Assembly: GCA_018064885.1 (NCBI GenBank)
Contig: JAGHUI010000040.1
Location: 1-52,117 of the forward strand
Reading direction: 5' to 3'
Length of the DNA stretch: 52,117 bases
Source of the DNA: Candidatus Minthosoma equi
Lineage (GTDB): Bacteria; Bacteroidota; Bacteroidia; Bacteroidales; Bacteroidaceae
Part shown: positions 1 to 8,900 of the stretch, piece by piece
Numbering within the stretch: the stretch's first letter is position 1
Layout of the letters: each line of letters starts with the position of its first letter
Notes under the pieces: model-generated
Databases searched by the model: none
The model's input: only the letters and a program-made list of their open reading frames with translations
Told to the model about the DNA's origin: nothing
Made by a program: the position numbers and the translations under genes

Positions 1-2948
1 AGACCACCGTAACCGATATCGTAAGAAGCACCGTCACCACCGATGATCCACTGTGAACGCTTAACGAGGTAGTGAGAGAGCTCAGAAAGCTGCTTGCAGA
101 TTGGGCAACCAGCCTCACGACCAGCCTGGATAGCAGGAGCGAGCTTAGCAGCTGCAGCCTTAGAAGCCTCTGCGTTGTCCTTGCCAGCGATCCACTCTTC
201 AGCAGCTGCCTTGAACTCAGCTGGAGTGTCATCCTTAGCCATAGCCTCCTGGAGGAGAGCTACGATGCGCATACGCATCTTCTTGTTTGCGATAGCCATA
301 CCAAGACCGAACTCACAGAAGTCCTCGAAGAGAGAGTTAGCCCATGCTGGACCCTGACCCTTCTCGTTCTTAGTGTATGGAGTTGATGGGATAGAACCAG
401 AGTAGATTGAAGAACAACCTGTTGCGTTAGCAACCATCTCACGATCACCGAAGAGCTGAGAGATAAGCTTAACGTATGGAGTCTCACCACAACCAGAGCA
501 AGCGCCAGAGAACTCGAAGAGAGGAGTAGCGAACTGGCTGAGACGTGGGTTAGACTTGATGTCAACGAGATCCTGCTTAGAAGAAACATTCTTAACGCAG
601 TATTCCCAGTTAGCAGCTTCCTTAACCATTGCAGCATCAGATGGATCGTAAGCAACCATCTTGAGAGCCTTAACGCCCTTAGTGCCAAGACAAACATCAA
701 CACAGTTACCGCAACCGAGACAGTCCTTAACGCCAACCTGGATGCGGAACTTCATGCCCTTAAGCTGTGCTGGAGCCTTGATTTCGAGCTGTGCAGCATC
801 GAGGCCTGCAGCTTCCTTCTCATCCATAGCAAATGGACGGATACAAGAGTGAGGACAAACGAATGCACACTTGTTACACTGGCAGCAAGTGTCAGCATCC
901 CATTCTGGAACGAATGCAGATACACCACGCTTCTCGTATGCAGCTGTACCCTGTGGCCACATACCGTCCTCGATTCCCTTGTATGCAGATACTGGGAGGA
1001 GGTCACCGTTCTGAGCGTTGATTGGACGAACGAGGTTAGTGATGTAATCTGGCTCATCGTATGTTGGCTCAGCATCAGCTGGGAGGTTAGCCCATGCTGG
1101 ATCCACAGGGAGAACCTTGTACTCACCACCACGGTCAACAGCAGCGTAGTTCATGTTGACAACGTCTTCACCCTTCTTACCGTAAGACTTAACGATAGCT
1201 TCCTTCATCTTAGTGATAGCAAGGTCAGCTGGGATAACTTCTGTGATACGGAAGAATGCAGACTGGAGGATAGTATTTGTACGGTTGCCAAGACCAATTT
1301 CCTGAGCAATCTTAGTAGCGTTGATGTAGTAAACAGTAATGTTCTTCTCTGCGAAGTACTTCTTCACGTTGTTTGGAAGGAAGTTAACAAGTTCCTCGCC
1401 TTCGAAGATTGTGTTGAGAAGGAACTGACCGTTCTGACGGAGACCACGGAGCACATCGTACATGCGGAGGTAAGCCTGAACGTGGCATGCAACGAAGTTA
1501 GGAGTCTTGATCTGGTATGTAGAACGGATTGGGTTGTTGCCGAAACGGAGGTGTGAACATGTGAAACCACCAGACTTCTTAGAGTCGTAAGAGAAGTATG
1601 CCTGGCAGTACATGTCTGTATTATCACCGATGATCTTTACAGAGTTCTTGTTAGCACCTACAGTACCATCAGCACCGAGACCGAAGAACTTACACTCCTT
1701 GTTAGATGGGTCACCGAGAGCCTGCTCCTCGTCGAGTGGAAGAGACTTGAATGTAACGTCATCAACGATACCGAGAGTGAAGTGATCCTTTGGCTGTGGA
1801 AGCTCAAGATTCTTGTAAACAGAAAGAATCATTGTTGGAGTAACGTCTGAAGAACCGAGACCATAACGACCGCCAATGATAAGTGGAGCGTTCTCCTGTC
1901 CGTAGAATGCATCCTTAACATCAAGATAAAGTGGTTCGCCGTTAGCACCTGGCTCCTTAGTACGGTCAAGAACAGCGATGCGCTTGCAAGTTGCAGGAAC
2001 AGCAGCAAGGAGACGCTCTACAGAGAATGGACGGTAGAGGTGAACAGATACCATACCATACTTCTTACCGTTAGCGTTAGCATAGTCGATAGCCTCGCGA
2101 GCAGCCTCAGTTGCAGAACCCATGAGAATGATAACGTCCTCAGCATCAGCAGCTCCATAGTAAGAGAATGGCTTGTACTCACGACCAGTGATCTTAGAGA
2201 TAGCCTCCATATACTTTTCAACAGCAGCTGGAACTGAATCATAAAATGGGTTGCAAGACTCGCGGTGAGCGAAGAATGTCTCAGGGTTTTCAGCCATACC
2301 CTTAGCCTCTGGATGCTCTGGAGTGAGTGCGCGGCTGCGGAACTCAGTAACCTTATCCATTGGTACGAGTGGGCGGATATCCTCCATGTCCATGAGCTCA
2401 ACCTTGTTGTACTCGTGAGAAGTACGGAAACCGTCGAAGAAGTTGATGAATGGAACACGAGTCTCAAGAGCTGCGAGGTGAGCAACTGCAGAGAGGTCCA
2501 TAACTTCCTGAACAGAGCCTTCGCAAAGCATTGCGAAACCTGTCTGGCGGCAAGCCATAACGTCGCCGTGGTCACCGAAGATACAGAGAGAGTGGCTGGC
2601 AACTGTACGGGCAGATACGTGGAATACAGATGGAAGGAGCTCACCAGCAATCTTATACATGTTAGGGATCATAAGGAGAAGACCCTGTGATGCTGTGAAT
2701 GTTGAAGTGAGGGCACCAGCCTGAAGAGAACCGTGAACAGCACCTGCTGCACCTGCCTCAGACTGCATTTCCTGAACGAGAACTGTGTCGCCGAAAAGGT
2801 TCTTGCGACCCTGAACTGCCCACTCATCTACGTGCTCAGCCATTGGAGACGATGGAGTGATAGGATAGATGGCAGCAACCTCTGAGAACATGTAAGCAAC
2901 ATGTGCAGCAGCGGTATTACCATCACAAGTAATAAATTTCTTTGCCAT
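1..2948 (-). CDS. nifJ: Pyruvate:ferredoxin (flavodoxin) oxidoreductase, 3' end cut by window
   Basis: Cytoplasmic enzyme that converts pyruvate and CoA to acetyl-CoA and CO2 and reduces ferredoxin or flavodoxin. I translated about 982 codons from the ATG at 2946-2948 with no stop. The family is about 1180-1190 aa, so roughly 200 C-terminal residues lie outside the window. Visible landmarks are YPITPSSPMAEHVDEW at residues 29-44, which includes the substrate-loop Thr31; a two-cluster ferredoxin insert with CCQCNKCAFVCPHSC near residue 683 and CLGCGNCVDVC near 745; CSGCGE near 814 with a further Cys in NATGCSS for the proximal cluster; and the thiamine-diphosphate motif GGDGASYDIGYGG at the window edge. 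Codon choice is strongly biased, as expected of a highly expressed central-metabolism gene. I found no clear TAnnTTTG promoter in the 57 bp upstream, so it may be co-transcribed with the ATPase gene or use another promoter type. Confidence 0.96.
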   Translation of the reverse strand, partial: MAKKFITCDGNTAAAHVAYMFSEVAAIYPITPSSPMAEHVDEWAVQGRKNLFGDTVLVQEMQSEAGAAGAVHGSLQAGALTSTFTASQGLLLMIPNMYKIAGELLPSVFHVSARTVASHSLCIFGDHGDVMACRQTGFAMLCEGSVQEVMDLSAVAHLAALETRVPFINFFDGFRTSHEYNKVELMDMEDIRPLVPMDKVTEFRSRALTPEHPEAKGMAENPETFFAHRESCNPFYDSVPAAVEKYMEAISKITGREYKPFSYYGAADAEDVIILMGSATEAAREAIDYANANGKKYGMVSVHLYRPFSVERLLAAVPATCKRIAVLDRTKEPGANGEPLYLDVKDAFYGQENAPLIIGGRYGLGSSDVTPTMILSVYKNLELPQPKDHFTLGIVDDVTFKSLPLDEEQALGDPSNKECKFFGLGADGTVGANKNSVKIIGDNTDMYCQAYFSYDSKKSGGFTCSHLRFGNNPIRSTYQIKTPNFVACHVQAYLRMYDVLRGLRQNGQFLLNTIFEGEELVNFLPNNVKKYFAEKNITVYYINATKIAQEIGLGNRTNTILQSAFFRITEVIPADLAITKMKEAIVKSYGKKGEDVVNMNYAAVDRGGEYKVLPVDPAWANLPADAEPTYDEPDYITNLVRPINAQNGDLLPVSAYKGIEDGMWPQGTAAYEKRGVSAFVPEWDADTCCQCNKCAFVCPHSCIRPFAMDEKEAAGLDAAQLEIKAPAQLKGMKFRIQVGVKDCLGCGNCVDVCLGTKGVKALKMVAYDPSDAAMVKEAANWEYCVKNVSSKQDLVDIKSNPRLSQFATPLFEFSGACSGCGETPYVKLISQLFGDREMVANATGCSSIYSGSIPSTPYTKNEKGQGPAWANSLFEDFCEFGLGMAIANKKMRMRIVALLQEAMAKDDTPAEFKAAAEEWIAGKDNAEASKAAAAKLAPAIQAGREAGCPICKQLSELSHYLVKRSQWIIGGDGASYDIGYGG

Positions 2949-3005
2949 AAAATGCTTAAATTATAATATTATATATAATGTGTCGATTATAAATCTGCTT
3001 TGTCC

Positions 3006-4187
3006 TTAGTAAAGGAAACCGAAGATCCACAAAGGAATCTGGTTGCCCTCGCCTATGTCACACTGGTTGACAGCAAAAAGCGTCTTAGCCTTGCTCTTCA
3101 GCTTAGTGCTATGCTCAGCAATCTTGAACTCAATCTGACCGTCAATGAGGAAAGAGCAGAGATTACCATGCTTGTTAACCACATGATCCTTCCAAAGCGT
3201 GTTGCAGAAGAATGTCTCCAAAACGTCATGCTCATCGAAGCAGCGTGGATAGAAACTATACATGAGGTTTGAGTTGTGAAGAAGCACGCGAGCAGGCTTC
3301 TTTGGGAACTCATCGCCCTTGCTGTAGATCATATTCACAAGACGAGCCTCCATGAGGTACTTGATGTAGTGCATAACCGTTGCACGGCTCATGCCAAGTT
3401 CCTGAGCAAGCTGGCTCACGTTTGGCACGCTGCTTCCGCTTGTAGTAAGCAGATAGAACAACTGTTTGATCTTTGCAAGATACTTAAGTTCAATCTGTTT
3501 GATGAGAAGTATATCCACTTCAATCATCATGTTCATATTCTTGAGAAGATTCTCAGAATAGTTTGCCTTATCCAAGAAGAATGGATAGAAGCCATGATGC
3601 AAGTAAGCCTGGAAATATTCGCGAGGATTTACTTTTGTATAGATTTCTGTGGCAATTTCCTTGTGGTTAGAAATAATTTCCTCTAAAGTGTAAGGGCGAA
3701 GCTGCAGACCTGTAGAAAGGTTGAGGAACTCACGGAATGAGAAACCACGTAAATTGTATGACTTGACGATGCCGTTAAGCTCAGGATTTTCTTCCTTCAA
3801 ACGCATCACAGGAGAGCCTGTGAACACAATCTTGAGTCCTGGGTATCTGTCGTAGCATTCACGCAGCTGCTGACTCCAATCCGGCTGTTTATAAACCTGA
3901 TCAATGAGCAGCACCTTGCCACCACTGTGGTAAAACTCACCGGCAAACTCAGAGATGCCGATGTTCTGTACGTAAAAGTTGTTAGTGTTAATGTAAAGGC
4001 AAGAATGGTCGTATGGAGAAAAATGCTCCTTGGCATACTGAAGCAAGAAAGTTGTCTTTCCCACGCCACGGGCACCTTTAATGCCAATCATTCTGTCCTT
4101 CCAATTGATCTCGTCCATCAGGTCACGACGCACGGGAGCCTTCAAGTGCTCAATCAAAAACGCATGTGTACGGAAAAAAGATTCCAT
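3006..4187 (-). CDS. AAA-type ATPase with C-terminal winged-helix region (COG1373/DUF4143-like)
   Basis: A 393-aa single-chain ATPase. Walker A is GARGVGKTT at residues 38-46. The Walker B-like strand is VLLIDQVYK at 92-100, followed by a sensor-1-like FTGSP. In this family the residue after the Walker B Asp is normally Glu; here it is Gln (codon CAG), so hydrolysis may be impaired. The C-terminal half has a helix-turn-helix-like stretch, VSQLAQELGMSRATVMHYI, then a DUF4143-type tail. Bacteroidales genomes carry many paralogues, and no substrate is firmly known. It has its own near-consensus promoter at 4269-4299 and ends 57 bp before nifJ. The cellular role is unknown to me. The alternative of an active toxin- or nuclease-linked ATPase cannot be tested from the sequence. 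Confidence 0.85.
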   Translation of the reverse strand: MESFFRTHAFLIEHLKAPVRRDLMDEINWKDRMIGIKGARGVGKTTFLLQYAKEHFSPYDHSCLYINTNNFYVQNIGISEFAGEFYHSGGKVLLIDQVYKQPDWSQQLRECYDRYPGLKIVFTGSPVMRLKEENPELNGIVKSYNLRGFSFREFLNLSTGLQLRPYTLEEIISNHKEIATEIYTKVNPREYFQAYLHHGFYPFFLDKANYSENLLKNMNMMIEVDILLIKQIELKYLAKIKQLFYLLTTSGSSVPNVSQLAQELGMSRATVMHYIKYLMEARLVNMIYSKGDEFPKKPARVLLHNSNLMYSFYPRCFDEHDVLETFFCNTLWKDHVVNKHGNLCSFLIDGQIEFKIAEHSTKLKSKAKTLFAVNQCDIGEGNQIPLWIFGFLY

Positions 4188-4268
4188 AAATTCCTTTTGG
4201 TTATAAGTTTGTCATTCGCGAATAACAGCTATTAACAGAAAAAATCATTAAAGCTGCTAATTTGGGTA

Positions 4269-4299
4269 CAAAATTACGAAAAATTACCCGAAATGCAAA
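4269..4299 (-). promoter_or_regulatory. Bacteroidetes primary-sigma promoter for the ATPase gene
   Basis: On the minus strand, TTTG (4296-4299) is followed after exactly 19 bases by TAATTTTG (4269-4276), a full match to the -33/-7 consensus. Transcription would start near 4260, giving a leader of about 70 nt. The bases just after the -7 box (14 nt, 4259-4272) are repeated in inverted orientation at the efflux-operon promoter (4782-4795). Confidence 0.75.
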
Positions 4300-4502
4300 C
4301 TCTACTTTGCAAAATTTACACTCATTTTTAAATAATAACAAGAAAAAGCTTTTTTTGTTCCGATATATGACAATATCATGGAATTTCGAAACTTTAGGCT
4401 TTTCCAAAAACACGTCATTTTGTGCAAAAAAGCATAGGCAACAACACGCAACAAAGTCCGGACAAATTTCAGTTCACAAATCACCCTTTTTCATTCAAAA
4501 AA

Positions 4503-4534
4503 CTTGACAATATCAATAATTTTTCGTATATTTG
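4503..4534 (+). promoter_or_regulatory. Promoter of repeat-RNA unit, copy 1
   Basis: CTTG (4503-4506), a 20-base spacer, then TATATTTG (4527-4534). The other copy of the unit (39531-39562, minus strand) has CTTG, a 20-base spacer and TAACTTTG, with nearly the same spacer (GACAATnTCAATnATTTTTCG). Conservation of the promoter along with the transcribed part supports real transcription. Confidence 0.65.
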
Positions 4535-4540
4535 CATTGC

Positions 4541-4664
4541 AAATCTCTGAAAGAGAAACAAAATCATACAAACCAGTCAAAGCTTTTGTCTAATGAGCCA
4601 AAAGCTTTGTCCAACGAGTCAAAAGCTTTGTCGCATGAGCCAAAGCTTTTGTCTCGTTTTTTTT
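4541..4664 (+). ncRNA. Putative small RNA of four 21-nt repeats with intrinsic terminator, copy 1
   Basis: The predicted transcript starts about 7 nt after the -7 box and ends in eight T's at 4657-4664. Its body is four 21-nt units (4575-4595, 4596-4616, 4617-4637, 4638-4656), each centred on a near-palindromic CAAAGCTTTTG or CAAAAGCTTTG core. The last unit folds into a short hairpin (GAG, CAAA / TTTG, CTC) directly before the T8, the layout of a rho-independent terminator. A second copy with the same order of parts lies at 39345-39524 on the minus strand. No credible peptide is encoded. Function is unknown. The RNA call is inference from promoter, terminator and duplication. The alternative is an untranscribed repeat, or a leader and attenuator of the efflux operon downstream. 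Confidence 0.5.
4575..4656 (+). repeat. Four tandem 21-nt units with AAGCTT cores
   Basis: Units alternate AGTCAAAGCTTTTGTCTAATG-like and AGCCAAAAGCTTTGTCCAACG-like versions, with exact 21-nt spacing. The same unit is found four times at 39355-39438 on the other strand. Confidence 0.85.
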
Positions 4665-4732
4665 ACGGGCATTTACATGATGATAATACGAGTGTTTGCA
4701 CGTCGCAAATACGGGCATTTGCATACAGAAAT
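4665..4732 (+). repeat. Three tandem units of about 23 nt after the T8 run
   Basis: Units begin ACGGGCATTTACA (4665), ACGAGTGTTTGCA (4688) and ACGGGCATTTGCA (4711), each ending AAT. The copy at 39.3 kb also has 23-nt units after its T8 run, so this second array belongs to the same composite element. Confidence 0.7.
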
Positions 4733-4777
4733 ATCAGTATTAGCGGTTTTTGCAATTCAGTTGCAAGAATTATTCAA

Positions 4778-4795
4778 TAACTTTGTACCCAAATT
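4778..4795 (+). promoter_or_regulatory. -7 box of the efflux operon promoter plus shared 14-bp motif
   Basis: TAACTTTG at 4778-4785 fits the -7 box, though no good -33 lies at the usual distance. The 14 bases TTTGTACCCAAATT (4782-4795) recur inverted at 4259-4272, at the same place relative to the ATPase promoter. The motif could be an operator shared by both promoters or a preferred initial transcribed sequence. Confidence 0.5.
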
Positions 4796-4815
4796 GCACA
4801 TTTCAGAACAATAAC

Positions 4816-5949
4816 ATGAAACGATACTTAATCCATTCACTTCTACTCTCAGCATTGCTCGTCAGCTGCGGAGGACATTCCGAAAAGGAAGAACACCACG
4901 ATGCTGACAACCATGCACATGGAGATGAAATCGTACTCGAGCCAGAGAAAGCAAAGGCTGCTGGCGTTATGGTCGAAACCGTCAAGCCGGGAACTTTCCA
5001 CGGCGTTATCCACACAAGCGGAAAAGTCATGTCGGCATCATGCGACGAGACAACCGTCGTGGCAACCATCAACGGTCGTGTGAGCTACAAGGACCACATC
5101 AGCGAAGGCTTGAAAATCAGCTCCGGAGCCATGCTGTTCACCATCACATCGGGAGACATGCAGGTGGCTGATGGCGATCCTGTTCAGAGGGCAAAGATTG
5201 AGTTTGAGAAGGCTGAACGCGACTACACCCGCGCCAAACTTCTTGTCGAGGATAAGATTATCAGCGAAAAAGACCTTGCCGTTGCAAAAGCTGAGTATGA
5301 AGCTGCACGCCTTTCCTACACCAGCATGCAGAAGACTCGCAGCGCAGGCGGTGTCGTTGTGTCCGCTCCGAGAGGCGGTTTCATCAAGCAATGCCTTGTC
5401 AACGAAGGCGACTATGTTGATGCAGGTCAGCCACTTGCCATCATCACGCAGAACCAGCACCTCTATCTTCGTGCCGAGGTTCCAGAGCGCCGTTTCAACG
5501 AATTGCAGAAAATCCGCTGTGCTAAGTTCCGCACAAGCTACAGCGACCGCCTTTATGACATCACAGACATGGGCGGTCACATCCAGTCCTACGGCCGTTC
5601 AGCAGAGGTCAACAATTCCTACCTGCCTGTCATATTCGAATTCAACAACACAGGCGACGTCGTTCAGGGCTCATACGCAGAAATTTATCTCATCACCGGC
5701 GATCGTGAAAACGTGATTAGCGTGCCGCTTTCTGCCCTCACAGAAGAGCAAGGCATACATTATTTATATATAAGAGTGGATGAAGAAGGCTATCGCAAGC
5801 AGGAGGTGACTCTTGGAGAAAGCGATGGCGAAAGAGTTGAGATTCTCTCAGGCATAAAGAAAGGAGATGATGTTGTTGTAAAAGGTGCCATGCAAATCAA
5901 GCTCGCCTCTGCCAGCAATGCCATTCCAGCGCATAATCACGAACACTAA
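4816..5949 (+). CDS. RND efflux periplasmic adaptor (HlyD/CzcB-CusB type), lipoprotein
   Basis: A 377-aa membrane-fusion subunit that bridges the inner-membrane pump and the outer-membrane channel. I chose the ATG at 4816, not the upstream in-frame one at 4750, because it starts a lipoprotein signal peptide with lipobox LVSC (Cys18) and lies downstream of the predicted transcription start. Residues 19-40 are rich in His and acidic residues, and the protein ends AHNHEH, both suggesting metal capture. The usual order follows: barrel-sandwich half (about 65-110), alpha-hairpin coiled coil (about 120-175, KIEFEKAERDYTRAKLL), lipoyl/barrel half with SAPRGGFI, beta-barrel, and membrane-proximal region. 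First gene of a three-gene operon, 27 bp before the pump. Substrate inferred as divalent or monovalent heavy metal from the His tracts and the pump subtype. Confidence 0.9.
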   Translation: MKRYLIHSLLLSALLVSCGGHSEKEEHHDADNHAHGDEIVLEPEKAKAAGVMVETVKPGTFHGVIHTSGKVMSASCDETTVVATINGRVSYKDHISEGLKISSGAMLFTITSGDMQVADGDPVQRAKIEFEKAERDYTRAKLLVEDKIISEKDLAVAKAEYEAARLSYTSMQKTRSAGGVVVSAPRGGFIKQCLVNEGDYVDAGQPLAIITQNQHLYLRAEVPERRFNELQKIRCAKFRTSYSDRLYDITDMGGHIQSYGRSAEVNNSYLPVIFEFNNTGDVVQGSYAEIYLITGDRENVISVPLSALTEEQGIHYLYIRVDEEGYRKQEVTLGESDGERVEILSGIKKGDDVVVKGAMQIKLASASNAIPAHNHEH

Positions 5950-5976
5950 TTCCATTAACATTCAACATCTTAGCAA

Positions 5977-8900
5977 ATGCTAAATCGCATCATACGCTTC
6001 TCACTTGAGAACAGAATAATCATACTCGTAGCCACGGCTCTGCTGGTCATTGCAGGAATCTACGCCACTTCAAAAACCGAGGTGGACGTGTTTCCTGACC
6101 TCAATGCACCTACCGTTGTTGTAATGACAGAGGCTGGCGGAATGGCAGCCGAGGAAGTCGAACAGCTCGTCACCTTCCCTATCGAGACAACTGTGAACGG
6201 CAGCACAGGCGTTCGCCGCGTTCGCTCTCAATCCACCAATGGGTTCTCTGTCGTATGGGTGGAATTTGACTGGGGAACAGACATTTACCTTGCCCGTCAG
6301 ATTGTCAGCGAAAAGCTTGCCGGCATTTCCGAACAGATGCCCGACGGAGTGAGCATCCCTGTTCTCGGTCCTCAGTCGTCCATTCTTGGAGAAGTGCTGA
6401 TTGTCAGCCTTACAAGCGACTCCACATCCTTGCAGGACCTTCGCACCTATGCCGACTGGGTGCTTCGCCCTCGTCTTCTATCCACAGGCGGCGTAGCACA
6501 GGTCAGCGTTCAGGGCGGAGACATCAAAGAATACCAGATTCGCATCTCACCTGCCAAGATGAAGCATTTTGGCGTTACCCTCGATGACGTCATGACCAGC
6601 ACACGAGGCATGAACAAGAACACCAATGGCGGCGTGAGATATGAGTATGGAAATGAATACATTGTGCGTGGCATAACATCCACAAACGACATTGACCAGA
6701 TACAAGCATGCATAGTCAAGAAGGATGGCGAAAGCGTCATCACACTTGCCGACATTGCTGATGTTTGCGTCGGCAGCCAGTCGCCAAAGTTGGGCGTTGC
6801 AAGCGAGAAGGGACATCCTGCCGTACTGCTCACCGTGACCAAGCAGCCTTCAACAGGCACCATCGAACTCACGCAACAGTTAGACAAGGAAATCGCAGAC
6901 TTGCGCACCACCCTTCCCCATGACGTGCATGTTTCTACCGACATCTTCCGCCAGTCGGATTTCATAGAAAGCAGTATTGACAATGTGAAGAAATCGCTTA
7001 TCGAAGGCGCTGTTTTTGTGGTAATTATCCTGATGCTGTTCCTTGCCAATGTTCGCACAACAGTAATCTCGCTTGTCACCATTCCGCTTTCCTTCCTTGT
7101 GGCAATGATAGTGCTGAACCTTTCTGGCATCGGCATAAACACCATGACGTTAGGCGGTCTTGCCATTGCCATCGGCTCGCTTGTCGATGATGCCATTGTC
7201 GATGTGGAAAATGTATTCAAGCACATAAGGCTAAATCAAGAAAAACCAGAAGACGAGCGTACTCCACTTATCAAGCTGATTTACAACGCATCGAAGGAGG
7301 TGAGAATGCCGATTCTCAATTCCACACTTATCATCGTTGTCAGCTTTGCCCCACTCTTCTTCCTCAGCGGCATGGAAGGCAGAATGCTCATTCCGCTTGG
7401 CATAGCTTTCATCACCGCACTTTTCGCTTCAACATTGGTAGCATTGACACTCACGCCTGTGCTATGCAGCTATCTGCTGGGAGATAATAAACAAGGTATC
7501 AAAGGCGGTAAAGTTCTTGATTCTAAAGACACTAACTCTCCTCATGAGCCTTTTATTTCCCGTTGGATGAAAAAACACTATAATTCAGCACTCACATGGG
7601 CATTGCAGCATAGCAAGGGAATCATCATTTCAACATTTGCCCTTTTCATTGTGGCAGTTGCTGTTTTCTGCACTCGTGGCAGCAGCTTCCTGCCTAAGTT
7701 CAACGAAGGTTCTTTCACCATCAACATCTCTTCGCTTCCAGGCATCTCGCTTGAAGAGAGCGACAGCATTGGTGTGAGAGCAGAGCGGCTTCTTTTGCAG
7801 ATTCCAGAAATAAAGACCGTTGCAAGAAAGACTGGTCGCGCTGAGCTTGACGAGCATGCTCTTGGCGTGAATGTCAGCGAGATAGAAGCACCATTCGTGC
7901 TGGACGAGCGCAGCCATGAGGAGGTGCTGAACGATGTGCGCGAGAAACTTTCCATCCTTGCTGGTGCCAACATTGAGATTGGGCAGCCTATCTCCCATCG
8001 TATTGACGCCATGCTTTCTGGCACACAGGCAAGCATTGCTATCAAGCTCTTTGGCACGGATCTCAACAAAATGTTCACCATTGGCAACCAGATCAAGGAG
8101 GCCATTGAGGACGTTGACGGCATTGCAGATCTGAATGTGGAACAGCAGATTGAGCGACCAGAACTGAAGATTGTGCCTCGCCGCGAACTGCTTGTGCGCA
8201 ATGGTATTTCGTTGCCTGAGTTCAGCGAATTTCTTGCTGTAAGCTTGCAGGGCGAGACCGTTTCGCAGGTTTATGAAGGCGGCAGAGCTTTCAATCTCGT
8301 TGTCAAGGCTGAGCATGCTGAAGACATAAAAGACCTCATCATCGACACACAGGACGGACGCAAGATTCCTCTCAGCGATGTTGCTGATATTGTGTCAACT
8401 GCAGGTCCCAACACCATCAATCGCGAGAATGTTCAGCGAAAGATTGTCATTTCTGCCAACACCAGCGGACGCGCCTTGAGCAGCGTTGTTGCCGACATAC
8501 GAAATACTGTTGATAAGAGCATTCAACTGCCTGAAGGCTACCGCATTGAATATGGCGGACAGTTTGAGAGTCAGGAAAGCGCCAGCCGTGTGCTTTACGC
8601 CGTATCGGGCATAGCCATCCTCGTTATTCTCTTGTTGCTGTTCATGCAATTCCACGATATCAAGGAAGCAGGCGCTGTGCTTCTCAACCTGCCGTTGGCA
8701 CTCATTGGCGGCGTATTCGCCTTGCTCATTACGAATGCGGAGGTCAGCATTCCTGCTGTCATCGGATTCATCTCGCTTTTCGGAATTGCCACACGCAACG
8801 GCATGCTGCTCATAACAGAATACAAGCGTCTTCGCAGCGAATGTGGCATGTCTGTCAGGGAAGCAATCATAGAGGGATCACTCTCTCGTCTCAACCCCAT

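Noticed and set aside
2018-2650. Minus-strand 210-aa frame in nifJ
   Set aside because: Same strand but wrong frame; the PFOR frame through this region is unbroken with family motifs.
4575-4656. CRISPR array (also at 39355-39438, 28801-28872)
   Set aside because: Units are directly adjacent without unique spacers, and no cas genes are in the window.
4259-4795. Small insertion element bounded by 14-bp inverted repeats
   Set aside because: Both repeats coincide with outward promoters' -7/start regions, no transposase is inside and no target duplication was seen; shared promoter context is simpler.
4750-4815. Upstream ATG for the efflux adaptor
   Set aside because: It precedes the likely transcription start and would bury the lipoprotein signal peptide.
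6510-7226. Long minus-strand reading frame inside the RND pump gene
   Set aside because: Shadow of the coding strand; low-complexity, no start context, and the plus-strand frame is a clear RND pump.
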